From assembly GCA_016748015.1 (NCBI GenBank), contig JAAOMT010000777.1:190347-254346 (forward strand): DNA of 64,000 nt, in the 5' to 3' direction. Numbering within the stretch: the first letter of the stretch is position 1; the number at the start of each line of letters is the position of its first letter. Made by a program: the position numbers and the translations under genes. This DNA comes from Geosiphon pyriformis. Lineage: Eukaryota; Glomeromycota; Glomeromycetes; Archaeosporales; Geosiphonaceae. Below, one piece after another: positions 53,112-64,000 of this stretch. The notes beneath the pieces are model-generated. The model saw nothing but the letters and a program-made list of their open reading frames with translations. It was not told the origin of the DNA and searched no databases.

Positions 53112-53760
53112 CTATCACAAATTTATCAAAGATTTTTTCAAAATAGTTTTTCCTTTCAATCAGCTATTCAGAAAAAATGTCAATTATTACTGAGGCACTC
53201 ATCAACAAAAAGCTTTTGAAATTCTGAAGAAAAAACTTGTTACCAAACCAATTCTTAAATGACCTAATCTAAACCAATCTTTTATTCTGCATACTAATGT
53301 ATCTGGCTATAAACTTGGTGCTGTTTTTTTACAGAAAAATAAAGATGGCAAAGAACATACTATAGCATATGTTAATAGAACTTTCATACCAGCAGAAAAA
53401 AACTATTTAGTTACTGAACAAGAATACTTAACAGTAGTTTAAACTACTAGTTACTGGGACCAATATCTTCTTGGTGTAAAATTTTTAGTAGTAACAGATT
53501 ATCAAGTCTTGGTTTGGCTGTGCAATAAAAAAAAACTAGAACACAAACAAATAACTTACTGGATACTCCACCTGGATGAATTCAACTAATGATATTCAAC
53601 ACCACAAAAAAGCAAATTATCAAAACACCAATATTTTTTCTAGACTTGCCATCCAGTAATAGTACAACCTTTTAACCAAACCAGCTTAATTATTAGTAAT
53701 ACCTTTATAAACAAACATGATAATAAACTTGGACAACTACTTTGCCTTAATGGAATTTTT
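53112..53760 (+). pseudogene. Element B1, right part: end of reverse transcriptase and RNase H
   Basis: The first four bases (CTAT) are the target duplication of B2. The sequence then continues B1: YHKFIKDFFKIVFPFNQLF, then HQQKAFEILKKKLVTKPIL, LHTNVSGYKLGAVFLQKN (first Asp as Asn), and VTDYQVLVWLCNKKKLEHKQ. Stops and frame shifts are more frequent than in B2. Confidence 0.8.
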
Positions 53761-54580
53761 GGGTAAAGAACAATACCTACCAGAATACACTTAACAGCAA
53801 AGAGAACATTTACACAAACAATTAAATTTCTATTTGATTCACCAAAACCAACTATATAAAAGAAATAGAAAAGTTCTTGACCATTCTTAGAAAGTCATTA
53901 GATTTCAAAAAAGAGAAATTATAATCTACAACATGCATACTGATCTATTAATTAGATACTTTAAAAAAACAAAAACAATTCAGAAGACTTTAGCTTACTA
54001 TTATTAATATATCTTAGGAAAAAACATTGCTAAATACATCAAAATCTGTGACATTTGCCAAAAAAAAAACAAATTCAACCAGAAAAAAGATATTCATCCA
54101 ATTTCTGTTGGTCAACTATTTGACAAAATTGGTATAGATGTTGTTGGACTCTTAACAATAATTTTTAATAGAGATAGATATATTATTACAGCTATCAACT
54201 ATTTTACAAAGTGGATAAAAGCAAGAGCCACTCCAGACTAAACAGCAGTTTTAATAGCCAATTTTATTTATAAAAATATTATCTGTCATCATGACTGCCC
54301 AAAAAACTTTTATCTAATAGAGGAAGAGCTTTTTTCAATACACTGATTAAAGAACTTTGCAGAAAAATAGGAATACATTATAAACTTTTCTCTTCTTACC
54401 ACTCTTAAACAAATGGCTTAGTAAAATGTTTTAATAAAACACTATGTAAAATCTTAGTCAAAACCAGTAAAAAAACAAACTTATGAAACAAAGTACTGTC
54501 TTTAGCTTTGTTTGCTTATAAAACTGTGAATCATAACATAACAAGTTATAAACCTTTTTATTTGCTTTATGGATACATGG
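53761..54580 (+). pseudogene. Integrase of B1, cut by F
   Basis: Recognisable blocks: HLHKQLNFYLIHQNQLYKRN, the zinc-finger half CDICQKKNKFN, GIDVVGLLTIIFNRDRYIITA, SNRGRAFFNTLI and AYKTVNHNITSYKPFYLLYG. No open frame over about 60 codons survives. It is truncated at 54580 by the LTR of F; the rest of B1 should lie beyond the right end of F, outside the window. Confidence 0.75.
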
Positions 54581-55362
54581 TGTTATAGATAATTATTTGG
54601 GGTCTCAAGTCAAATAACAAATTCGTAACTTGGTGCCAGGTTGATATTCTGGTGTCGATATCTGAAGATTTTGTTGTGGAGTTTTTTGTATAATGGACAG
54701 AGATTCAAGTATTGTCTTTCTTGTAGCCTTCCAAAATCACAATTCCGTTGAATTTCTTTCTCAGTGTGGTGGCCAGTAATCTTGGCAGAGATGCTCTTCT
54801 GGTAAGCTATTCTTAAATTCTCAATTCCTATACCCTTCCTTTGGTGTCTTTTACCAGACTATTCTTGACGTTAATAACTCAGCACTTAATTTTTAATCAG
54901 TTTAGTAAAACCAACAAAATGACAAAACAAAGAAAATAAAAGACAAAAATAAAGAAATAAACAAAAGCAATTGCAAGTTAGTATCCTGTCAATAGCTGTG
55001 ATCAAGAGCTATTGTTTTTGTGTGGTTAAATATTACTTACTATCAACATGAAGTGTTGATAGTGGAGAGTGGATTAAGATAGTGAATAATTATTTATTAA
55101 TATTGGTAAATGGAAGGTTGCTTAGATCAAATCTAAACTGAGAGGTCTGTCTTTTTTACTTCTAATGCTATCACTATATATACATAATTTGGGTTCTACA
55201 AAATCACTCACATTCCCAAGTGATGTGCTATAATTTCTCAAGCAATGTGTCATACTTTCTGACATTGCTCCACATTGCTGAGCAATGTGCTTATGTGCTA
55301 ATTACTATTCTCTTATTGGTCTCCTATTTTTCTATATCTGTTTTTTTTTTTTATAAGTAACA
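54581..55362 (-). repeat. 3' LTR of element F (782 bp)
   Basis: On the minus strand it starts TGTTACTTATAAAAA and ends CTATAACA. It has one clear ACATTGCT/AGCAATGT palindrome near 55273-55290. Two hairpins are in R/U5: CTATCAACA/TGTTGATAG arms at 55040-55062 (9-bp stem, 5-base loop) and CAATAGC/GCTATTG arms at 54990-55014. Confidence 0.9.
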
Positions 55363-55379
55363 TTATCTTCTCCTTTTTA
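55363..55379 (-). promoter_or_regulatory. Polypurine tract of F
   Basis: Minus strand AAAAAGGAGAAGATAA directly before the 3' LTR. Confidence 0.8.
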
Positions 55380-55915
55380 ATATTGAGCTCTGTCAAAATC
55401 TTTGTTTTGAATTAATTCTAATACTTCTTTTTTAAGTATTGTTTGTTCGACTCTGTTTCTCATGTCTTGGTTGAATATTTTCTTGGATTTGTCAATATAC
55501 AACTTCTGAATATTCAACTTCCGACCTAACTGGTAGTAACAGTATGATATTGGAAGTTGTTCTGTCTATTGTTTTCAATTCTCTTTTGTAAGTTCTTCTG
55601 TTTGTACTATAATAGGTATTTTCCCAAACGTGTTCTTTACTTTTTCTATTATGTTATCTGACCGGTTTTTATCATTCTTTGGTACCCACTGATATGGTGT
55701 GTTCTTTGTCTTTTTTTTAGTGTTTTAATAGCAAATTGTTTAGTTGTTAATGATAATTTCCATGTTTAACTGTTGTTGACTTAAGGCCTGGAACAGTTGT
55801 TAAGCTATAGTGTGAATATGATCTGGTATTTCCATTTTCTTGATTGCTTTTGTCACATATATTGTGTCTTTATATACTCTCTGATTGTTTGATTTTACGT
55901 GTTTGGTTCAATAAT
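55380..55915 (-). pseudogene. 3' ORF (ORF3) remnant of F
   Basis: About 150 bp shorter than in C and E, with an internal deletion near 55455. The end near the polypurine tract (FDRAQY-like) and the start region match E. No long open frame remains. Confidence 0.6.
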
Positions 55916-57290
55916 TATGATTGGTTCCAGATCTCGTGGAATCTTATCTAGTTGAACTAGTATTCTTTGTACTCCTAGTTGTAGAATGTTATTGGTAGAT
56001 GATAATGTTATCTGGTAATATTGTTTCAGTCGATCACCATATACTGCTTTGGCTAAGATTTTGTTGCCCTATCTTAATTTGTAAGCTCTATTTCCAAGAA
56101 TTTCTTCAATGTGAAATGGTCTATTCCATTTGGGATCAAATTTTCCACTCTATTGTTTTTCTGCTTTAGTATAATATAGAAGTACTTTGTCTTCAATCTT
56201 GAATTCAACTGGTTTCTCTGGTAATTAGTTATTATGTCTTTTTTTCTGTTTTTTTTGTGACATTTGAATGTTATCAACTGCTCTTTGCCATTTGTTTTCT
56301 AGTGTTTTCATTAAGTCATATACTCTTCTTAGCAACGTTTCTTGAAAATTATCTTCTGTTATTGGTTCATTTGAATATGTATTGACCTCTATCTCAACTG
56401 GTAATATTGCTGTTCTACCTTATACTAGTTCAAATGGTGTTGTTTGTGTGGTATCTTGTTTCATTATTCAATAAGCAAATAATACTAATGGTATGAACAA
56501 ATCTCATTTGTCTTGGGTTTTTTGACTGATTTTGGCAATTGTTTTACACAATATTCTATTGAATCTTTCAACTAGTCCATTAGTTTGTGAATGATATGGT
56601 GATAATAATAGTCTTTTAATTCCAAATTTTTGACTTAATTCTGCCAGTGTTCTGTTCACAAAGTGAGTTTCTTAATCTGATAATAGTTCTTTTGGACATC
56701 CATGTTGACAAATCAAATCTTGATGAACAAATTTGGCAACGGATTCTGCATCTGCTCTTTGAATGGCTTTTGCTTCTGGCCATTTGGTGAGATAGTCCAT
56801 GGCTACTGTGATATATCTGTTGTCTCTGCTGGTGATTGTTAATAGTTCGACTAAGTTAATTCTAATGTAATCAAATGGTTGTCTTACTTTGATTGGTCTT
56901 AATGGTTCACTTGGTTTTGCTTTTCCTCTTCTCTGACAAGCATTACAATTTTGCACGTATTAGATGATGTCTGGATACATTGCTGGCCAATAGTATCTTT
57001 TTCTGATTCTTTCCATGGTTGCTTCTTTGTGAAAATACCCTGCTGTTGGGTTTGAATACATATTGAATAATATTGTCTCTTTCTCTGGTTCTGTGATTAC
57101 TCTGATTGGTTGATCTGGATTTCTCTTGTTTTTCTGGTAAAGTATATTTTGATGGTTGATAAAATATTTGGATTGTTGTTTTATGTTTCTTTGTTCTTTT
57201 TGAGATAATTTTTCCTTGAACAATTGAGTCTTTATATAATGTTGTAGTTGTTGGTATTTTTGTATATTCATTTTTTGTTATATTTTTGGG
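55916..57290 (-). pseudogene. Integrase of element F
   Basis: Open pieces are 56960-57271 (zinc finger first half, HKEATMERIRKRYYWPAMYP), 56672-56956 (CNACQRRGKAKPSEP, then the core start IRINLVELL with the first Asp as Asn, KWPEAKAIQ) and shorter ones to 56074. The second Asp (SD) and Glu (GLVERFN near 56575) are kept. The C-terminal FDPKWNRPFHIEEIL-type segment is at about 56095-56150. Pol reads through IPRDLEP with CGA intact here, where E and G have TGA. Confidence 0.88.
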
Positions 57291-58042
57291 TTAGAATGTT
57301 TTTAGATTTGTCTCATTTGTAACAATTTGTCAGCATTTTTATTATCTTTTCTCTTTTTATAATGTATTGTATAGTTAAATGGTGAAAGTTCTATTTTTCA
57401 TCTGGCATAACAATTGTCTGCAAATTCTTGTTTTTGAATTGAAGTCAGTCTCTTGTGATCTGTGTATATTTCAAACTTTTGGCTCAAGTATTCTTTCCAT
57501 TTCATGACTGCCCAATAGATTGTTAAGTGTTTCAGTGCTGGAGTTCCATAGTTTTTTTCAGCTGAACTTAAGCTTCTACTGGCATAAGCTACTGAATGTT
57601 CTCTTCCATCTGGTTCTTTTTGCAATAGTACTGCTCTCAATGCTTGACCTAATGTATCCATAGTGATGATGAATAGTTTGCTGTGGTCTGGATATATCAA
57701 CACTAGAGCTTGAATAAGCTTTCTTCTCAATGTGTCGAATGCTTTTTGTTGAGCTTCAGTCCATTTATACTTTACATTCTTAGTTTGTAGCTGGTGAAAT
57801 GGCTGAGCTAATTTGGAAAAGTCCTTGATGAAGTGGTGATAATAGTCTGCAAATCCCAAAAATGCTCTTAGTTCTGACAAGTTTGTTAATACTGGAAAGT
57901 TCTTTACTATTGCAATCTTATCTGGATCCATTTTGATACCATCTTTGCTTACAACATGTCCCAAAAACTTGAGTTCAGTTTTTCCAAAAAAACACTTTGT
58001 TGCATTTAGTTTCAATCCGGCTCTTCTTAGTCTTTCAAACAC
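57291..58042 (-). pseudogene. Reverse transcriptase thumb and RNase H of F
   Basis: A 214-codon open frame (57398-58042) runs from FERLRRAGLKLNATKCFFGK through FLGHVVSKDGIKMDPDKI and FLGFADYYHHFIKDFSK to RNase H blocks: FIITMDTLGQALRAVL (first Asp kept), AYASRSLSSAEKNYGTP and IYTDHKRLTSIQKQEFADN. This is the longest reverse transcriptase/RNase H frame in family 1. A TAA/CAA-rich junction to integrase lies at 57291-57397. Confidence 0.9.
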
Positions 58043-58741
58043 CTGCTGAAGGTAATGCAGATGATCATTGAATGTTTTTGAGAATACATTGGTGTTATCT
58101 AAGTATATGACTACTGATTTTTATAGTAGTCCAGTATATACGATTTTCATGAGTCATTAGAATGTTGCTGGAGTGTTCATCAAGCCAAATGGCATGACTT
58201 CAAATTTGAAATTCTCTTCTCTTGTTGTAAATGTGGTCTTTTTTTTGTCAGCTGGATCCATGGCTACTTGCCAGTAGCTACTATCTAGATCCAGTGTCGA
58301 AAACCATTTGTTTCCTTTAAAAGTGTTGAATAGTTCTTGGATCTTTGGAGTTGGGTAGCTGTCTTCCTTGATTACTCCATTCAATTTCTGGTAATCTACA
58401 CAAAAGTGAATTTTTTTATTCTTCTTCTAGACTAGTACTACTGGTAATAATTATGAACTCATTGATGACTGAATTAGCCCATTGTCAAGCATCTGATTGA
58501 TTTTTTGACAAATAATCTTATGGCTAGCTGGTGGTACTCTATATGCTTTTTGTTTAATTGGCATTGTATCTCCAGTTTTGATCTGATGCTGGATGATGTT
58601 GGTGCAGCCAAATTCATTTTTGCTAGCAAAAATGTCATTGAAGTTGCTGAGTAACATTTTTAATTGCATCTGTTGAAGTGGGTCTAGATTTTCCATGTTT
58701 ATCTGTTCTAATTGTTCTGGTTGGAGTAGATAACATTCATT
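58043..58741 (-). pseudogene. Reverse transcriptase palm and fingers of F
   Basis: Open pieces are 58157-58384 (EDSYPTPKIQELFNTF, STLDLDSSYWQVAMDPADKK, MPFGLMNTPATF) and 58451-58696 (linker, MQLKMLLSNFNDIFASKNEF, MPIKQKAYRVPPASHKI). The catalytic box near 58100 reads YLDNTNVF, with the second Asp as Asn as in D and G. Confidence 0.88.
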
Positions 58742-59520
58742 TCATCTGTAAATAGTTTGTGATGTGATGTCCACATATCTATACAGTTGTAGAAAATCTG
58801 GAATGTGGTTTGGTGGTTGATCCTCAACTTCAGTGGTTAAATATCCAATGATGGTTCCTTTTGGTATTTCAATAATGTTTCCAGTTGTATTGTGGATAGG
58901 AATTTTAATATTTTTGGGGCTATTGGCTGAGATGTAGAAATTAGTGAGTCCAATCTCTCCTGATTCACAAATGGTGGCTTCTGTTTCAAACAATTGAGCT
59001 TGATCCTTCACTTTTCTTTTTATGGTTAACATATACTGGTTATATAGTAGAATAGAAATTGCTTGACAGTTTGAGATAATTTCTCCTTTGTCAACAATTT
59101 CTTCCTCTGCCATATTGACTGGTATATCTATTCTACCTGTTGATTTGAATCCCTATATCCCTCTAGCTGTAATCTTTAATTCCTCCCTGTTTCTCACTGA
59201 CTCTAATTAAGCTATTTTCACCAGAGGTAGGAATATTGTCTGTGTCATCTTTTTGTTTAAATCTATGGTATATGCCTTTTCTGAATCATTTTGTAGCATA
59301 GCAATAATATTTTCTATGTATCCTGCATCAATTATTCCTCCTCTAATGTTAATTCCTTTTTTTGCTAAACTACTCCTGAATGCTAGTTGAACCATTGTTG
59401 TTGCTGGAATTTCCAGTGCTATTTTCAGATTAATGCAAGTATGCGAATATGGTTTCAATTTAATGGGATCTTTCCCTGGATATCTCAGATCAAACTCTGC
59501 ATCAGTATTATGTGCACATT
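58742..59520 (-). pseudogene. dUTPase domain and linker of F
   Basis: The 193-codon frame 59207-59788 contains AEFDLRYPGKD (motif 1), RSSLAKKGIN (motif 2), GGIIDAGYIENI (motif 3, Asp and Tyr kept) and KMTQTIFLPL (motif 4, Gln kept). Past one TAA, motif 5 reads GFKSTGR, with one Gly changed to Lys. The next frame, 58742-59113, holds the linker (NIKIPIHNTTGNIIEIPKGT, IIGYLTTEVEDQ). The domain lies between the acidic linker and reverse transcriptase. Confidence 0.9.
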
Positions 59521-59890
59521 CTGGCATAATACTTTCATTATTATCACTGAACCATTTTAGTTCCTGCTTCTTGGTGAGATCAGGGAGTGCAATATATTGT
59601 TTGTAGTTTGAATCAGAGTTTGAATCTGAATTGGAATTATTGTCATTGTTATTGCCATTTTGAACGGAGCTGGAACTGTTATTTTTGTTGTTATTATTGT
59701 CAGAGTCTGAATCGGGATTGGAAACTGATTCCAATTCCGATGCACAGCTGCTGATTGGTTCTTTTTCCTCTGGAATTGTGTAGATCATGTGTGGTGGTGG
59801 ATTGTAAATAAGGTCACACTCATTACAATATTGGAAGTCACAAGGAATTAAACAATAGTCACATAGTCAAGTATTGATTTCTTCCAACCA
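59521..59890 (-). pseudogene. Acidic linker and cysteine cluster 2 of F
   Basis: The linker (about 59560-59740) is almost only Ser, Asn, Asp and Glu (for example SNPDSDSDNNNNKNNSSSS). Module 2 (59815-59880) reads LCDYCLIPCDFQYCNECDL, all Cys present, and is preceded by the EEQKQWLEEINT helix with one TGA/TAG break. Confidence 0.75.
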
Positions 59891-59980
59891 TTGCTTTTGT
59901 TCCTCTTTAGTGGGTGCTAATTCCTGATAGTATTTGTGGAATTGTTCTGAATCTAATAGATTTATGACTGGTTCTGGGTC

Positions 59981-60430
59981 CTAATCAAGTTCTATGGATT
60001 TAGGTGAGTTGTCTTTGATTGTTTTTATTTCTTTTGGAGTCACTCCTTCAATTTTGACAAGTGTTATTTGCCAGATTTTATTATCATCATGTGAACATCC
60101 ATCCAAACATTTGACGACTTGTCTCCAAATGGTGTCTATGGGCATTTCTTTTCTTACCCAGTTGTTTATGAGAATCATGTATTGACACAATTCGTTGCAC
60201 ATTCCTTCTTGCCCAGGAATGTCATTCCACATTCTTTCATCCAGAAGAGTTTCACCACAAGCCAAGTATAATTCATTGTTCCATTTTCCTTTTTGTTTTG
60301 AACATCCAAAGCATTCTATGATGTACATGTGGCAATAAAATTTGGTTGCTGTTGAGTATTCCTCATCGTCACCATAACACACGTCCATTGACAACAATTT
60401 CTTGCCACAATCAATGCATATGAGTTTTGG
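59981..60430 (-). pseudogene. Cysteine-rich module 1 of F
   Basis: The open frame 59981-60397 (138 codons), with the CIDCGKKLLSMD start just upstream, has CGKK, FYCHMYIIECFGCSKQKGKW, LACGETLLDERMWNDIPG, MCNELCQYMILINNWV and RQVVKCLDGCSHDDNKIWQI. Pairs are CxxC, C-x3..CxxC, one Cys of the third pair (the first is Tyr) and CxxxC. It gives a long independent sample of the module. Confidence 0.75.
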
Positions 60431-61345
60431 GTGATGATAACTTAATTGTGGTGTTGTGTATGTATATGTAAGGTGAATAGGGGTTGGTATAGAATTTTCT
60501 TTTTTCTCTTTCCCTTTTTCTTTTATTTTATTCTCTTCCCATTCCCAGGTTGTTGATAATTTGTCCTAATTATTATGGGTTTCCCAGTTTTGGTCAGTGT
60601 TCCAGGTAAGTTCTTCTCTTTTCTTTTCATTCCTGTTATTGTCATCTTACAAAGGTACTGTTGGCAGCTTGTTGTATTCTTTATCAGCCCAGGACACTTG
60701 ATAAGCTTTCCAGATAGGTTTTTTTTTTTCTTCTTTGAACTCTATAAGTGGTGCTGTCAAGTTGGTGGTCATGAAGTGGCCACACATGACTGGTACATGT
60801 GTGTGTCATCTGTTCTGGCTGATTTGAAGCTTCTGTGTATTCCAATTAAGTGATGCATTGGTTTTAGATAGCCAATTATTACCAATGAATGCTTGGTATT
60901 AGGTGGCTTCTATGACTAATACTTTGATTGGTACAATAATGCCATTGACTTCTATAGGGAAGTTATCAATCTCACCAATAGGAGTTTTGGTTGCTCTATT
61001 GGTGGTTATGATTCTGGTGCTGGCAGTGTAATCAACTTGGTGACCTAATTGGTCCATAAGTTGCTTTGTAATAATACTGCCAGCTGATCCACTATCTAGG
61101 ATCAGTTTGATGAAGTGGCCATTGACTTTGGCATTAGTGTACATAGTAATGATTGGTTTGGTGTCAAAAGTGGCTCCACTGAATAATGGGACTGGTGTAG
61201 TTTTTTCAAGTTTGAATAGAAAGATTGTTGCTAGTAATTCATTGTTGGTGATGATGGCTGGAAGTATGTTGTTGGTGAGTGATTGTTTTTGGTTGGTTTC
61301 TGGATTATCGGGTGGGGTGTCTTCTGGAGTAACCAGGAGACTTAA
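60431..61345 (-). pseudogene. Protease of F and charged spacer
   Basis: The open piece 60899-61144 has AKVNGHFIKLILDSGSAGSI, an intact retropepsin active site, then ITKQLMDQLGHQVDYTAS. The domain end (GNNWLSKTNASLNW) is near 60840-60890. A Lys/Glu-rich spacer that is W-rich (WNTDQNWETHN-type) runs from about 60780 to 60480. TAA replaces Gln in one place. It is the only family 1 protease here with a complete Asp-Ser-Gly. Confidence 0.85.
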
Positions 61346-63477
61346 ATAGTTCTGGGAATTTGGGTTTTGGGCGTACTCAGTACTGGAATTCCATGGTTGA
61401 GATCCTGATGGTTGTGCTATAGAACTGGGGATTGGTTAATGGACTACCATTGACAATCTCCAGCTTTGCTATATTAATCTCGGTCTTTGAGTTCTGTTTT
61501 GAGATAAGTTCTGTGGCAGTGTTTGATGTTGTTGGGGTGGATAATTTATCTAAGACTGTGGCTAATAATTGGGTTGGGACTGTGGTTGATAAATTGCTGC
61601 TGGAGGCTGATAAACTAAAGGTGAGCATAATTGCTACATCATTGGTGTTTAATATATCGGCTGCATCATAGGTAGGTAATCTTGTTGATATAGAGCTGGA
61701 TTTGATTGATTACTGATGTAATTCTGAGTTTGTAGTTGGCAATCAAAGTTTTGATACTGATTAACTGATCTCTGGTCACTTATCTTTTTTCGATATTCAA
61801 ATTGCAAATGTCCTTGTCTACCATAATAGTGGGAAATACATGTTTTCTGCTGTCACTGTTGATTGGTCAAGGATGTTAGACACGACTAATTCTGGAAACA
61901 ATCTGTGTTTCCGGAATTATTGCATCATTGTGGTGGTTGATATATTGCGTGATTGTCAGCTAAGTATCCTTCCAATTTCTGATTAATTGAATTACTGAAT
62001 TGTTTCAATTTGGAATCCAATTCAGATGATTCATTCATGACCAGGTTTATAGCTTGAGCATGATTGGCTTCTAGTTCAGCTGCTTCGAAATCTTGTACAT
62101 TGGTAACTGTGTTTTGGAGAGTTTGTGGGTGCATTGGGCGTACGTGTTGAAGGATGCTACTGTACAACCCATGGATGAACTGGTTTAGAATTTGTGGCAC
62201 TGTAAAATAGTCAGCTTGGATTGCTTGAATTTGGTAAAGGTGTTGGCTAACTTGTTGATGCTATTATTGTTACTAAAGTACCTCAAGAATTTGGTTTTAA
62301 ATTCATTAAAATTTTGGGGTTTGATGGCAAGGCTTTGGTACCATGCATCAGTGATGTCCTGAAGAAAGTAGGGAATTGCTTGCATGGCTCTAGCATTGTC
62401 CCAATTATTGGCTGTAATTGCTTTAACTACATCATTCAGCCAGACTTAGGCATTGTCTTCTTTGCCAGTGAATTTATCGAGCTTCACGATTGGTGCATAT
62501 GTTATTTGTTGTTGTTGTTGCAGTACAGGTGGCTAATGAATTTGTTGAAGTAGTTGTTGGGGTGGCTGTCATATGAGTTCGGCTAGTGGCTGATTAATGA
62601 TGATTCCAGGAAATAAGTTTTGTTGATTAATTAAGTCAGGGTTTTGGTCATTCTGATTTGGCTGTGTTTGAAAATTCGGAGTTTCAATTTCCAGATTTTC
62701 TAAATTTAGATTTTGCTGAGTCTAGAAATTCGGGGTTTCAATGTTCAGGTTCTCTGAAATCGGGTTCTGGTAAGTAAATTTTTGATCTTCAGATTTTTCT
62801 TCCTCTTCTTTTTGTTCTTCCTCCGATTCTATTACTTTCCAGAGACTTGTGGTTCCGAAATCTGATTGGGATGGCAAAGATTGAAATTTTGATGGCGTTG
62901 GCAATTGGGACTTAAATCCTTCAAAATATGTGTTATATAGTCCTATAAGATCTTTTTTCCTTTGTTTACTCTGAAATGGGAATCATTCAAAGGTTGATGT
63001 CACATGTGATGTGGATGCACCTGTTGATGTGATGTTGATGGTGCTTCCAAGTGTATAGTGGTATGATGGATTTGTTGGTAATTCAACTCTGGTTTTCTTC
63101 CAAGTGGGTGGTTGTATTTGTTTTGGTGTCACTACTGGTGTTTGTAATTTTTTTTTGCCTTTACTAGCATAAGTAATTGGATATCTTTGTTGTGTGTGAT
63201 GTTCAATTTCTTTATTAATCTCAGTAATAATGGATGTGAAATTATAATTTGTTGATAGGCTGGTGTTTTGGATTAATTTGTGGTAAAAAGTTTCTCTTGC
63301 TGATTCAGTGTTTACTGATGTTCTTAACAAATATGCAATTCTTTTGTTGATGTAGAAATTGAAGGCTAATTCCATTAATATATGATTTTGGTTTAATTCT
63401 AAGTGTTAACAGTAGTGTTAAAATAAGAATTTCACAAATCCTAAATGGTTTGCTCCTATATTTTCTGATTTTGCCAC
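61346..63477 (-). pseudogene. gag of F
   Basis: The GTG start equivalent is at 63477. Open pieces are 62983-63375 (FNFYINKRIAYLLRTSVNTE), 62722-62904 (ESEEEQKEEEEKSEDQKFTY), 62185-62385 and 61925-62200 (LNQFIHGLYSSILQHVRPMH). The frame changes at about 62200-62240, so there is an indel in the capsid region. A Gln-rich part lies at about 62500-62560. The zinc knuckle near 61795-61840 keeps G-R-Q-G-H but has lost Cys residues. TAG and TGA stops at Gln and Trp codons are scattered. Confidence 0.8.
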
Positions 63478-63522
63478 TTTTGGGATGAGTGTAGTTGGTG
63501 CTGGTTCTCTGTAGAATTATAT

Positions 63523-63538
63523 TTCACAGGGAGCACTA
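63523..63538 (-). promoter_or_regulatory. Primer-binding site of F
   Basis: Minus strand TAGTGCTCCCTGTGAA (TGG changed to TAG). The fold-back arm CCAGCACCA lies at about 63496-63504, so the hairpin partner is better kept than the site itself. Confidence 0.75.
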
Positions 63539-63540
63539 AA

Positions 63541-64000
63541 TGTTACAGATGATTATTTGGAGTCTCAAGTCAAATAACAAATCCATAACTTGGTGCTGGG
63601 TTTGTATTCTGGTGTCAATATTTGAAGGTTTTATTGTGGAGTTTTTTGTATAATGGACAAAGATTCAAGTGTTGTCTTTCTCGTAGCCTCCTAGAATTGC
63701 AATTCTATCAAATTTTTTTCTCAGTGTGGTGGCTGGTAATCTTGGCAGAGATGCACTTCTGGTAAGCTATTTTTAAATTCTCAATTCCTATACCCTTCCT
63801 TTGGGGTCTTTTACTAGGCTATCCTTGACATCAATAACTCAGCACTTAATTTTTAATTAGTTTAGTAAAACCAACAAAATGACAAAACAAAGAAAATAAA
63901 AAACAAAAATAAAGAAATAAATGAAAGCAATTACAAGTTAGTATCCTGTCAATAGTCATAATTAAGAGCTATTGTTCTTATGTGATTAAGTATTACTTAC
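63541..64000 (-). repeat. 5' LTR of F, partial (U5/R side)
   Basis: It begins (plus strand) TGTTACAGATGATTATTTGG and matches 54581 onwards. It runs off the window, so U3 and the right target duplication are not seen. The CAATAGT/GCTATTG hairpin position is near 63952-63976. Confidence 0.88.

Larger units (their letters stand above)
54581..64000 (-). mobile_element. Element F: family 1 retrotransposon, 5' end outside the window
   Basis: F lies on the minus strand, with its 3' LTR complete (54581-55362), the full internal region (55363-63540) and part of the 5' LTR (63541-64000). It shares the U3 type of C. The candidate left target duplication is ATGG (54577-54580); its partner is off the edge. 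It is moderately preserved, with an intact protease active site. Confidence 0.9.

Noticed and set aside
54577-54580. ATGG as the target duplication of F.
   Set aside because: Only the left side is in the window, so it cannot be confirmed.

Overview
The window is a pile of nested LTR retrotransposons of the Ty3/gypsy type. I see no host gene, no tRNA or rRNA gene and no CRISPR array. The DNA is strongly AT-rich, CpG is rare, there is one run of 56 N (33381-33436), and the only proteins are retroelement proteins with eukaryote-type LTRs (TATA boxes, tRNA primer sites, polypurine tracts). This points to a large repeat-rich eukaryotic draft genome. An arbuscular mycorrhizal fungus (Gigasporaceae-like) is my best guess, but that is inference.

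Eight elements from three families account for essentially every base. Family 1 (A, C, D, E, F) and family 3 (G) encode Gag and Pol in one long frame with the order capsid, zinc knuckle, protease, a cysteine-rich module of CxxC pairs, a second small cysteine cluster, an acidic Asn/Ser-rich linker, a dUTPase domain, reverse transcriptase, RNase H, integrase, and then a separate 3' ORF in another frame. Family 2 (B1, B2) has no dUTPase. It has Gag and Pol in different frames joined by a slippery heptamer, and its own 3' ORF.

Layout: 1-~2840 is A (+), a 5' fragment. About 2850-5934 is the left half of B1 (+), and 53112-54580 is more of B1. Between them sits B2 (+, 5935-53111), flanked by a CTAT duplication. 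B2's 5' LTR is split by C (-, 6325-45883, GCAC duplication). C's reverse transcriptase is split by D (+, 10341-30306, CTGT duplication), and D's gag is split by E (+, 11489-21598, TCAC duplication). C is split a second time by G (-, 30863-40411, GTGA/GTGG). F (-, 54581 to beyond the right end) interrupts B1's integrase. The nesting B1 > B2 > C > D > E gives a relative order of insertion. Every checkable target duplication is 4 bp.

All elements are broken, mostly by single C-to-T or G-to-A changes that turn CAA, CAG, CGA or TGG into stops and remove zinc-binding or catalytic residues. G is the least decayed and its two LTRs are very alike. The most interesting signals are the dUTPase domain in the polyprotein, the conserved cysteine-rich module beside it, the -1 frameshift signal of family 2, a hairpin that folds back on the primer-binding site, a gag frame that seems to lack an AUG, and two unrelated U3 modules within one family.
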